Shown here one piece after another: positions 6,484-13,824 of a stretch of DNA of 64,000 nt. Both the position numbers and the translations under genes were made by a program. This DNA is from Anaerolineae bacterium (GTDB taxonomy: Bacteria > Chloroflexota > Anaerolineae > Aggregatilineales > Phototrophicaceae): the NCBI GenBank assembly GCA_017303635.1, contig JAFLCG010000016.1, positions 1-64,000 of the forward strand, written 5' to 3'. How positions within the stretch are numbered: position 1 is the stretch's first letter; every line of letters starts with the position of its first letter. The notes beneath the pieces are model-generated. The model did not search any database, was not told where the DNA came from, and was given only the letters and a program-made list of their open reading frames with translations.

Positions 6484-8094
6484 ATGAGCAGCAGTTCGAC
6501 CGAGAAAAAACCTCAGGAACGCAAATCCGTCTTCACCACCTCGTCCGGCATTGAACTCAAGCGAGCCTTCACGGCTGAAGATGTGGGCGATGTGCAAATC
6601 GGTGATGCTGGTGAATATCCGTTCACGCGGGGCGTCCAGCCGACCATGTATCGCGGGCGCTTCTGGACCATGCGCCAGTACGCGGGTTACGCCACCGCTG
6701 AGGACTCCAACCGCCGTTACCGGTATCTGCTCGACCAGGGGCAGACGGGTCTTTCGGTTGCCTTCGACCTGCCGACACAAATTGGCTACGACGCCGATGA
6801 TCCGATGGCGCTGGGCGAGGTCGGCAAAGTCGGTGTGAGCATCAGCAGCTTGCGCGATATGAAGCAGTTGTTCGCCAATATCCCGCTGGATAAAGTCTCC
6901 ACCAGCATGACCATCAATGCTCCGGCGACCATCCTGCTGGCGATGTACATTGCCGTCGCCAAGGCGCAGGGCGTGGCCTCCAACCAACTGCGCGGCACGG
7001 TGCAGAATGACATCCTCAAGGAATACATCGCCCGCGGCACCTACATCTTCCCGCCCGCGCCGTCGATGCGCCTGATTACCGATTTGTTCGCCTACTGCAA
7101 GACCGATGTTCCCCATTGGAACACCATCAGCATCAGTGGCTACCACGTCCGCGAGGCAGGCTGCACTGCCGCGCAGGAAGTGGCCTTCACGCTGGCGAAC
7201 GGCATTGCGTATGTGCAGGCTGCCATTGACGCCGGCCTGAGCGTGGATGACTTCGCGCCGCAGCTCTCGTTCTTCTTCAATGCACACAACCAGTTCCTCG
7301 AAGAAGTTGCCAAGTACCGCGCCGCCCGCACCCTCTGGGCACAAATCATGCGTGACCGCTTCGGTGCGAAGAATCCTCGCTCCTGGCAGTTGAAGTTCCA
7401 CACACAGACGGCGGGCAGCACGCTCACCGCCCAGCAACCGGAGAACAACATCGTCCGTGTGACTCTCCAGGCGCTGGCAGCCGTCCTCGGTGGAACCCAA
7501 TCGCTGCATACCAACAGCATGGATGAAGCCCTGGCGCTGCCGACCGAGAAGGCCGTGCAGGTCGCGCTCCGCACCCAGCAGATTATCGCCTACGAGTCCG
7601 GCGTCTGCGATACGGTGGATCCGCTGGCGGGTAGCTATGTGATCGAACATCTCACCAGCGAGATCATCAAGCAGGCGAGCGACTATATCCGCAAGATCGA
7701 CGAACTGGGCGGCGCACTGCCCGCCATCGAAGCTGGTTTTGTCAACATGGAGATTCAGGACGCCGCCTACCAGTACCTCAAGCAGGTGGAGAGCGGTGAG
7801 CAGGTCATCGTCGGTGTCAATCAATTCACCGTGGAGGAGAACTCCGAACGCGATCTGCTGAGAGTCGATCCGGCCATCGAAGCGGCGCAGCGGGCGCACC
7901 TGGCAGAACTCCGCGCCAGCCGCGATAACAGCAAGATCGCGGAACTGCGCGCTCAACTGGAAACCGCTGCCCGTGGGACGGAGAACCTGATGCCGCTGTT
8001 CGTCACCTGCGTCGAAGCGGATATGACCCTCGGTGAAATCTGCCACACCCTGCGCGGCGTGTTTGGCGAGTACCGCCCGAACGTGAGTATTTGA
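6484..8094 (+). CDS. mcmA1: Methylmalonyl-CoA mutase, catalytic (large) subunit
   Basis: Interconverts methylmalonyl-CoA and succinyl-CoA with adenosylcobalamin. The 536 residues correspond only to the TIM-barrel substrate domain; the B12-binding domain must be a separate subunit encoded elsewhere, as in archaeal and some bacterial split mutases. YPFTRGVQPTMYRGRFWTMR, LSVAFDLPTQIGYD, GTVQNDILKEYIARGTYIFP and QSLHTNSMDEALALPTE are all present. Y66 and R184 align with Tyr89 and Arg207 of the Propionibacterium enzyme, the pair that separates methylmalonyl-CoA from isobutyryl-CoA mutases (Phe and Gln there), so methylmalonyl-CoA is the likely substrate. I choose the ATG at 6484 because AAGGA ends eight bases upstream; the ATG at 6475 overlaps that site. 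Carboxylase genes at 12.2 kb and sucCD at 34 kb complete the flanking steps. Confidence 0.93.
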   Translation: MSSSSTEKKPQERKSVFTTSSGIELKRAFTAEDVGDVQIGDAGEYPFTRGVQPTMYRGRFWTMRQYAGYATAEDSNRRYRYLLDQGQTGLSVAFDLPTQIGYDADDPMALGEVGKVGVSISSLRDMKQLFANIPLDKVSTSMTINAPATILLAMYIAVAKAQGVASNQLRGTVQNDILKEYIARGTYIFPPAPSMRLITDLFAYCKTDVPHWNTISISGYHVREAGCTAAQEVAFTLANGIAYVQAAIDAGLSVDDFAPQLSFFFNAHNQFLEEVAKYRAARTLWAQIMRDRFGAKNPRSWQLKFHTQTAGSTLTAQQPENNIVRVTLQALAAVLGGTQSLHTNSMDEALALPTEKAVQVALRTQQIIAYESGVCDTVDPLAGSYVIEHLTSEIIKQASDYIRKIDELGGALPAIEAGFVNMEIQDAAYQYLKQVESGEQVIVGVNQFTVEENSERDLLRVDPAIEAAQRAHLAELRASRDNSKIAELRAQLETAARGTENLMPLFVTCVEADMTLGEICHTLRGVFGEYRPNVSI

Positions 8095-8113
8095 GGCGGG
8101 CTGCGCTTTACCA

Positions 8114-8142
8114 AAGGCACTCGCCCCATTAGCGAGTGCCTT
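8114..8142. terminator. Bidirectional hairpin between convergent genes
   Basis: An 11-bp perfect stem (AAGGCACTCGC / GCGAGTGCCTT) around a 7-nt loop, placed between the mutase stop and the end of the convergent pirin operon. Only modest T-content follows in either direction. Confidence 0.65.
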
Positions 8143-8217
8143 CTCAAATTCCGATTGCTTTAGCAGGTTGATCGACCGGCTGTCTACGTCCACTGGCCGT
8201 TCACCGCTCTACGCAGC

Positions 8218-8925
8218 TCATCTCAGTCGCCCATCTGCTTTCGGTACCTCAATCACGATGCACTGCGCCGCGGTGTCTGCGGTGATTTCGATCTCAGACT
8301 CGTCACTGATGCGGGCATGATCCTGCTCTGCCAGTTTCAATCCGTTGACTGTTATTTGCCCAATGGTGGCATACACGAATAGCTTGCGATCCGCGTTTAG
8401 CGAATAGCGCACGGTCTGTCCCGGCTCGATGTCTGCCATGAATAGGCGTCCATCCGCCTGCATGACCAGCGCGCCATCCGGTGGATGTGGATCAGCGGCG
8501 GGGTAAACAATCGGGTACAGCGTGTTTTTGGGCTGAACCTGGGTGAAGTCGGCGCGGACATATCCCGGCGGTAGGTTTGGAGCGGTTGGGATGAACCAGA
8601 TCTGGAACATCCGCACTGACTGCGGCGAGGTGGTGTGTTCGGCATGAAAAATGCCTGATCCCGCCGTGATGCGCTGCACACTTCCCGCGCTCATGCGGGT
8701 GACATTACCCGTTGAGTCGCGGTGTGTGACTTCACCTTCCAGGATGACCGATACAATCTCCAGATTGCGATGGGGATGCATATCGAAACCCTGACCGGGA
8801 TGCATCTCGCCGTCGGTGAATACCGCTAGCGAGCCGTAAGGTGCATCATGCAGCACCGGACTCCGCATCTGTATCCATCCCCAATCAACCAACTCGACTT
8901 CGTCGCCTCGCGTAATGACGATCAT
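8218..8925 (-). CDS. Pirin-family protein (YhhW/quercetinase-like)
   Basis: A bicupin protein of 235 residues, normal for the YhhW-type pirins. The N-terminal cupin has GFDMHPHRNLEIVSVILEG and HRDSTGN followed by ITAGSGIFHAEHT, giving the conserved metal ligands His-x-His, His and Glu. Such proteins have been reported to oxidise quercetin or act as redox-sensing cofactors; the real substrate here is unknown. Its ATG overlaps the TGA of the SRPBCC gene (ATGA), so translation is probably coupled. It is the last gene of a three-gene unit that starts at 10268. Confidence 0.9.
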   Translation of the reverse strand: MIVITRGDEVELVDWGWIQMRSPVLHDAPYGSLAVFTDGEMHPGQGFDMHPHRNLEIVSVILEGEVTHRDSTGNVTRMSAGSVQRITAGSGIFHAEHTTSPQSVRMFQIWFIPTAPNLPPGYVRADFTQVQPKNTLYPIVYPAADPHPPDGALVMQADGRLFMADIEPGQTVRYSLNADRKLFVYATIGQITVNGLKLAEQDHARISDESEIEITADTAAQCIVIEVPKADGRLR

Positions 8926-9389
8926 GGTGCCTCCTCGTTTGCCTTCGCATACAGACTCTCGCTGCGCCGCCGGATTTCGTCGTTCATTGCCTCGAACCCA
9001 CCTGTTGCTCCCTGCATCATCGGCAGTCGTCGTATGATCGGGGAGAGCAGTCCGCTGTAGTACTCGTAGTTGTGCAGGTCGGTGCCTGCAGTCCCAACCG
9101 GATTCAGTACGAAGTGATGTTCACCGTCGAAAATGCCCGGTAGCGCGGTTTTCTGCCGCCAGGCGAAATGCTGGTTCACCTCTAAGGTGATGACTTCCGG
9201 CGCAAAGCTATAGGACGGGCCGCCCGGCATCGACAGCCGCAGGCGTATGATCCCGCCGCGTTGTGGTGGAGCCGTTTGTTCGGCATGCAGCAGCGTACTC
9301 CATTCAGCGTAACGCCCCATATCCATCAGCACGTCCCACACCACGGTGGCTGGGGCGGCGATTTGTGTGCGTGCTTCAACCATGAACAT
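8922..9389 (-). CDS. SRPBCC-domain (START-like) protein
   Basis: The protein of 155 residues opens with the typical VEARTQIAAPATVVWDVLMD segment of polyketide cyclase/dehydrase-type SRPBCC proteins, followed by W-S-T-L-L and a beta-rich middle ending in NYEYYSGLLSPIIRR. The fold binds hydrophobic ligands in a deep pocket. No enzymatic residues are recognisable. Middle gene of the minus-strand operon, 21 bases after the NmrA-like gene and overlapping the pirin gene by four bases. Confidence 0.85.
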   Translation of the reverse strand: MFMVEARTQIAAPATVVWDVLMDMGRYAEWSTLLHAEQTAPPQRGGIIRLRLSMPGGPSYSFAPEVITLEVNQHFAWRQKTALPGIFDGEHHFVLNPVGTAGTDLHNYEYYSGLLSPIIRRLPMMQGATGGFEAMNDEIRRRSESLYAKANEEAP

Positions 9390-9410
9390 CGTGTGTTCCC
9401 TTTGTAACCA

Positions 9411-10268
9411 TCAGGCTGTAAATGCAGCGGCGTGATCGTGGGCGAACGCTGTGAATGGGGTCGCAGGTTGTCCCGTGATCACCTCGACATGGCGCGTGAC
9501 GGTTTCACGTTTTCCTGCGCGCATCAGCGCATACAGCCCCATAACGCCCTCGACCGCCGCTGCGGGTAAGCCGATTCCAGCTAGTGACGCGCGTGCAGCT
9601 TCATCAGATATATTCACATATTGGATTGCGCGCTTGGTCAGGTCAGACAGGATGCGGGTGATGTCGTGATCGGAGAGCGCCTCGGGTCCAGTCAAGTGAT
9701 AGGCCTGTCCCGCATGGGCCGCCGGGTCGCTCAGCACGACAGCCGCAACGCGCGCGATGTCTCGTGCGTCGACGTAGCTTACGCGTGCGTCCCCGAGCGG
9801 TTCATACAGGGCAGACTGTGAGCGGATGCTCGCGCCGAACGCGTTGACAAAATTCTGCATGAAGGGTCCCGGTTGAAGCAGCGTGTAGGCCATGCCGCTC
9901 TCCATCACCAGCGCGTCCATGATACGGTGTGGATTGTCGACTTCATGCGCGTCGCTGTAAGCGGACAGGCGCACGACATGGCGCACACCTGCCGCCTTTC
10001 CTGCCGTCAGTGCCGCGCGTACGTAATCCACTGCATCGCCCGTGTTAGGTGTGAGCAGGAATAGCGTTTGCACATCCTGCAGTGCCGCATCCATCACTGC
10101 GGGTTGTGAAAAGTCGAACGGGATATAGTGAATCACACTATCGGTCGGGGCATCCGGGGTGGTACGGACGCCCGCGCGCGCTGGGATGCCGCGCTGCTGA
10201 AGTTCGACGATCAGGGCGCTGCCGACTGTGCCGCTTGCGCCGGTCACGAGGATGGTGGGTAGGGTCAT
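9411..10268 (-). CDS. NmrA-like NAD(P)-binding SDR protein
   Basis: An atypical short-chain dehydrogenase with the nucleotide-binding motif G10-A-S-G-T-V-G16 right after the start, then DARDIARVAAVVL and HAGQAYHLTGPEALS, typical of the NmrA/QOR2 (YtfG) group that uses NADPH on quinones or senses redox state. 285 residues. The ATG at 10268 is preceded by GGAG at eight bases; the longer open frame would run through the operator region. First gene of the operon and divergent from an HxlR regulator, an arrangement often seen for quinone or aldehyde stress genes. Confidence 0.88.
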   Translation of the reverse strand: MTLPTILVTGASGTVGSALIVELQQRGIPARAGVRTTPDAPTDSVIHYIPFDFSQPAVMDAALQDVQTLFLLTPNTGDAVDYVRAALTAGKAAGVRHVVRLSAYSDAHEVDNPHRIMDALVMESGMAYTLLQPGPFMQNFVNAFGASIRSQSALYEPLGDARVSYVDARDIARVAAVVLSDPAAHAGQAYHLTGPEALSDHDITRILSDLTKRAIQYVNISDEAARASLAGIGLPAAAVEGVMGLYALMRAGKRETVTRHVEVITGQPATPFTAFAHDHAAAFTA

Positions 10269-10338
10269 CGACTTGGCTCCAGGATGTGCATAGACAGGGT
10301 TCGCATTGTAGACTGACAGAATCAGGATCCGTGATACA

Positions 10339-10355
10339 TACATTGTTGTAATGTA
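10339..10355. promoter_or_regulatory. Palindromic operator in the NmrA-HxlR divergent region
   Basis: TACATT, five bases, AATGTA: a perfect inverted repeat embedded in a longer imperfect one with further ACATAC and ACATGAATGT words on the right. It sits 70 bases upstream of the NmrA-like start and 40 bases before the HxlR start, the expected position for autoregulation by an HxlR-family dimer. Confidence 0.6.
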
Positions 10356-10394
10356 CATACATGAATGTGCTTAAGTTACTAAAAGGAACTGACT

Positions 10395-10763
10395 ATGCAG
10401 CCGAATGAATTTGGGCCGCGCGGTGTGCTTGAACTGGTGGCGGACAAGTGGGCGATTCTGATTATTTATCACCTGCACGGTAGGACATTGCGCCACACAC
10501 AGTTGAAGGTGCTGCTTGGTGTTTCAACGCGGATGCTTACACTCACACTCCGTCGTCTGGAACAGAATGGGCTGGTGAAGCGCAAAGTGTTCCCGGTCAC
10601 GCCGCCGCGTGTGGACTATTCGCTGACCCCGTTGGGCGAAACGCTGGTTGAGCCGCTCAAACAGTTGTGTGTGTGGTCGGAGTCACATGCTGAGGATGTC
10701 CGCATCGCACGGATCGAATATGAAGCAAGGCAGGAAGAATTGGCTCAAGACGGCGTATCGTAA
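10395..10763 (+). CDS. HxlR-family transcriptional regulator
   Basis: A winged-HTH regulator of 122 residues. The family signature is clear: GVLELVADKWAILIIYHL, RHTQLKVLLGVSTRMLTLTL, RRLEQNGLVKRKVF, then P-P-R-V-D-Y-S-L-T-P-L-G. HxlR proteins bind as dimers to short palindromes and often sense electrophiles or quinones through cysteines; here one Cys lies near the C-terminus (LCVW). It is divergent from the NmrA/SRPBCC/pirin operon, its likely target. Confidence 0.92.
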   Translation: MQPNEFGPRGVLELVADKWAILIIYHLHGRTLRHTQLKVLLGVSTRMLTLTLRRLEQNGLVKRKVFPVTPPRVDYSLTPLGETLVEPLKQLCVWSESHAEDVRIARIEYEARQEELAQDGVS

Positions 10764-10853
10764 GGAAAAACGGTTACTGCCTTGGCTTTGTCGCTTTGCG
10801 CCGATTCCCACTTTACGCTTCAATAGACTCCATCCGATGAGGAGGAATCCCGC

Positions 10854-11615
10854 ATGACTGAATCGACCGAATCTGCTGCTTTTGAGACCTTCATGGAACG
10901 CCTGACCGCCCGCCCGCTGCCTCAAAATCCGATGGCCCGCGTGCGGACGATGGCGAAGGAACTGGCGGAAGGGGCGGCCTTCAACCTGTGGGGGACCGAG
11001 GTTTATGCCTTTCGCGGGGCCATTAACGAAACGGCTGAACCGCATGTGGCGGCCTACCTCAAGCGCCGCTGGTCGGACGGCACACCCGGTTGGCATCTGC
11101 TGGTCAGCAACGGTTATGTGACCTGGAACAACAGCAACGCCTACACCATTCAGAAAGCCGCCTTTGACCTGCTGGAAGAAGTCGAACCGGCCAGCATCTT
11201 CATCTCCTATAAACGCAGCGAAAGCAGCGCCTTCGCCCTGGCGGTTCTCTCTCGTTTGAAGGCTGCCGGACTCGAGCCGTTCCTCGATCTGGCGCTGGAG
11301 GCCGGCGAGGATTGGGAGCGCGGCCTCAAGGAGCGCATCCAGCGCTATCAGTATTTGATCGCGCTGCTGGGGCCGTCCACCCTGCAATCCGAAGTCGTGC
11401 GGCAGGAACTCATCTGGGCGCTGGAGTCCAGGCTGGCGATCATTCCGGTGTGGCATGGGGGGTTCATCTACCGCGTGCAAGATTGGCCGCAGGTGCCGGA
11501 AGCCTTGCACAACGCGCTCTCGAAAACGCACACCATCCGCGTGATGGAAGAGAGTGCGCTGGGCTACAACAACGCCATTGTCGAACTCCTCAACCGCTTC
11601 GGGGTAACGCCGTAG
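10854..11615 (+). CDS. TIR-domain protein
   Basis: The protein of 253 residues has an N-terminal region of about 110 residues I cannot assign (with LWGTEVYAFRGAINETAEPH) and a C-terminal TIR domain from about 113. The TIR starts SIFISYKRSESS, has EPFLDLALEAGEDW and then LLGPSTLQSEVVRQELIWAL, in which E185 sits at the position of the catalytic glutamate of NAD-cleaving TIR domains. TIR proteins in bacteria act in anti-phage signalling, in NAD depletion or as scaffolds. GGAGG precedes the ATG closely. It is not next to another recognisable defence gene. Confidence 0.85.
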   Translation: MTESTESAAFETFMERLTARPLPQNPMARVRTMAKELAEGAAFNLWGTEVYAFRGAINETAEPHVAAYLKRRWSDGTPGWHLLVSNGYVTWNNSNAYTIQKAAFDLLEEVEPASIFISYKRSESSAFALAVLSRLKAAGLEPFLDLALEAGEDWERGLKERIQRYQYLIALLGPSTLQSEVVRQELIWALESRLAIIPVWHGGFIYRVQDWPQVPEALHNALSKTHTIRVMEESALGYNNAIVELLNRFGVTP

Positions 11616-11644
11616 CAATCAGTCAACCCAGCTATCCTCCAGAA

Positions 11645-11733
11645 GCCCCTCTCCTGCGCCCCAATCCAGGGGAATCTTGTCCTGTGTAGTTAATGGGGCG
11701 CGTAGGGAGAGGGGTTGGGGGTGAGGTATCACC
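11645..11733. repeat. Inverted GAGAGGGG-type repeat
   Basis: Left arm CCCCTCTCCTGCGCCCC and right arm GGGGCGCGTAGGGAGAGGGG can pair across about 35 bases; the right side continues with TTGGGGGTGAGG. This is the style of small palindromic dispersed elements common in Chloroflexota intergenic DNA. It follows the TIR gene and may also end its transcript. Confidence 0.55.
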
Positions 11734-11771
11734 CTTCGTGTGTGATAAATATCACAATCTCGTAGCGTGCG

Positions 11772-11801
11772 TTGCGCCGCCGCTTCAGACCTCGTTATAA
11801 T
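11772..11801 (+). promoter_or_regulatory. Sigma70-type promoter giving a nearly leaderless mRNA
   Basis: TTGCGC at 11772-11777 and a perfect TATAAT at 11796-11801, 18 bases apart. Only ten bases separate TATAAT from the ATG at 11812, so transcription would start within a few bases of the start codon. Confidence 0.6.
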
Positions 11802-11811
11802 GGTGTTCATC

Positions 11812-12222
11812 ATGAGTGATGAAGACACCGCACCACGTCAGGCCGCCCCGCGCCGTTCGCGCTGGTTGATTCTATTGACCGCGCTGCTGGCGTTGTTCCA
11901 AATGGGTGCGGTCATCCACGCGCTGCAATTACCGCCCGACCTCGCTCTCCAACTCCCTTTTAGTCCGGCGCTGAACATGGTTGCCGGGGTCATCTGGTCG
12001 TTGATCGCCCTTTTCATCACCCTGCGTTTGATCCAACAGCAGCCGGGAGCCGGGCAGGGGGCCGCGTGGCTGTGGGCTGCTTTCGGTGTTTACACGGTCG
12101 TGCGTTTGGTTCTTTTCACGCGGGCGGATTACGATCTGGGGCGCTTGCCGTTCCTGTTGGTCGTCAGCGCCTTGCTGATTTGCATCCCGGTCGTCTCGAT
12201 AGCGCGATCCGGGCGCGCCTAG
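11812..12222 (+). CDS. Small membrane protein, four predicted spans
   Basis: Not recognised. The protein of 136 residues has a short charged N-terminus (MSDEDTAPRQAAPRRSR) and four hydrophobic segments (about 17-38, 52-70, 82-98 and 107-126), so it resembles small DUF2568-like or uncharacterised inner-membrane proteins. The ATG at 11812 follows TATAAT by ten bases, indicating a leaderless message; the 15-residue longer form would begin upstream of the -10 box and is unlikely. Confidence 0.65.
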   Translation: MSDEDTAPRQAAPRRSRWLILLTALLALFQMGAVIHALQLPPDLALQLPFSPALNMVAGVIWSLIALFITLRLIQQQPGAGQGAAWLWAAFGVYTVVRLVLFTRADYDLGRLPFLLVVSALLICIPVVSIARSGRA

Positions 12223-12250
12223 TTCTCAATCAGTCACGGAGCGAACAAAC

Positions 12251-13801
12251 ATGGCTGCAAACCCCAAGATCGATCTACTACGGAGTAAACGTGCGGAAAG
12301 CCACGCGGGTGGTGGCCCGGAACGCGTCGCCAAACAGCGGGAAGGCAATCGCCACACCGCCCACGAACGGATTGAGCTGATGCTCGACCCGGGCAGCTTC
12401 CGCGAACTGGATGCGTTTGTCATGCACCGGTCACATGACTTTGGCATGGAGAGCAAGAAAGTTCTCGGCGATAGCGTGGTCACGGGCTGGGGCACCATCA
12501 ATGGTCGCCTGGTCTATGTCTTCTCGCAGGATTTCACAGTCATCGGCGGCAGCCTGAGCCTCGCCCATGCGGAGAAAATCTGCAAGGTGATGGACATGGC
12601 GATGAAGGTCGGCGCGCCGGTCATCGGTCTGAACGACAGCGGTGGTGCCCGTATTCAGGAAGGCGTCGATAGCCTGGCAGGCTACGCTGAAATCTTCCTG
12701 CGGAATACCATGAGCAGCGGCGTCATGCCGCAGATCAGCCTGATCATGGGGCCATGCGCGGGTGGGGCGGTCTACAGCCCCGCGCTGACGGACTTCATCA
12801 TCATGGTCAAAGACAGCAGCTATATGTATATCACTGGCCCGGATGTGGTGAAGGCTGTCACGCACGAGGATGTCAGCCACGAAGACCTGGGCGGCGCGTT
12901 GGTTCATGCGCAGAAGTCCGGTGTCTGCCATCTGGTAGCGGATAATGAAAATCAGGCGCTGCTGCTGGCGCGTGAATTGATGAGCTACCTGCCCAACAAC
13001 AACATGGAAGATCCGCCGTTCCTCGCCAGCACGGATGACCCGCTGCGCGCCGATGCGGAACTGGATAGCATCATCCCGGATAGCCCGAACAAACCCTACG
13101 ATATGAAGGAAGTCATCCGCAAGATCGTGGATGATGGCATCTTCTTCGAGGTGCACGAACTCTACGCCTCGAACATCGTGGTGGGCTTTGCCCGCCTCGG
13201 CGGTCACAGTGTCGGTATTGTCGCCAATCAACCGGCAGTGTTGGCTGGTGTGCTGGATATTGCAGCCAGCGAGAAAGCCGCCCGCTTCATCCGCTTCTGC
13301 GATGCCTTCAATATCCCGATCGTGACCTTCGTGGATGTACCCGGTTACATGCCCGGCACCGCCCAGGAATACGGCGGCATCATCAGCTCGGGCGCCAAGT
13401 TGCTGTACGCCTATTGTGAAGCTACGGTGCCGAAGCTGTGCGTCACCACCCGTAAGAGCTACGGCGGTGCCTACTGCGTCATGAGCAGCAAGCACATTCG
13501 TGGCGACCTCAACCTGGCCTGGCCGACGGCGGAAATTGCGGTCATGGGGCCGGATGGCGCGGTAGACATCATCTTCCGCAAGGAGATCAAGGGTGCAGCC
13601 GATCCGCTGGCGAAGAAGAAGGAACTGGCTGCCGATTACACCGAGAAGTTTGCCAGCCCCTATGTGGCTGCCGAGCGCGGCTTTGTCGACGACATCATCG
13701 AACCGCGTGATACCCGCGCGCGCCTGATTAACGGTCTGGAAGTCCTCCAGAACAAGCGGGATAGCAATCCGGCCCGTAAGCACGGCAATATCCCGCTGTA
13801 G
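12251..13801 (+). CDS. pccB: Acyl-CoA carboxylase beta subunit (propionyl-CoA carboxylase type)
   Basis: Transfers the carboxyl group from carboxybiotin to an acyl-CoA. The 516 residues are full length, with both crotonase-like halves: ERIELMLDPGSFRELDAFV, NDSGGARIQEGVDSLAGYAE, MGPCAGGAVYSPALTDFIIM, then FVDVPGYMPGTAQEYGGII and AYGGAYCVM-like KSYGGAYCVMSSK. These are typical of propionyl- or methylmalonyl-type carboxyltransferases and of broad acyl-CoA carboxylases. An aspartate (FVDVPGYM region) is near the residue that separates propionyl from acetyl preference, but I do not assign specificity from this alone; the mutase at 6.5 kb favours propionyl-CoA. GGAG lies nine bases before the ATG. 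First gene of a three-gene operon. Confidence 0.93.
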   Translation: MAANPKIDLLRSKRAESHAGGGPERVAKQREGNRHTAHERIELMLDPGSFRELDAFVMHRSHDFGMESKKVLGDSVVTGWGTINGRLVYVFSQDFTVIGGSLSLAHAEKICKVMDMAMKVGAPVIGLNDSGGARIQEGVDSLAGYAEIFLRNTMSSGVMPQISLIMGPCAGGAVYSPALTDFIIMVKDSSYMYITGPDVVKAVTHEDVSHEDLGGALVHAQKSGVCHLVADNENQALLLARELMSYLPNNNMEDPPFLASTDDPLRADAELDSIIPDSPNKPYDMKEVIRKIVDDGIFFEVHELYASNIVVGFARLGGHSVGIVANQPAVLAGVLDIAASEKAARFIRFCDAFNIPIVTFVDVPGYMPGTAQEYGGIISSGAKLLYAYCEATVPKLCVTTRKSYGGAYCVMSSKHIRGDLNLAWPTAEIAVMGPDGAVDIIFRKEIKGAADPLAKKKELAADYTEKFASPYVAAERGFVDDIIEPRDTRARLINGLEVLQNKRDSNPARKHGNIPL

Positions 13802-13824
13802 CGGATGACCTCAAGGAGCAAATC

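Noticed and set aside
6418..8193. A 591-codon open frame antisense to methylmalonyl-CoA mutase
   Set aside because: It covers exactly a highly conserved gene on the other strand, its translation shows no family motif, and such antisense frames are expected with this G+C-rich codon use.
10683..11618. A 311-codon minus-strand frame opposite the TIR gene
   Set aside because: The TIR domain on the plus strand is recognisable and has an RBS; the minus frame has neither.
12431..13783. A 450-codon antisense open frame across pccB
   Set aside because: The plus strand is an unmistakable carboxyltransferase; the antisense peptide is His/Asp/Gln-rich without a domain.
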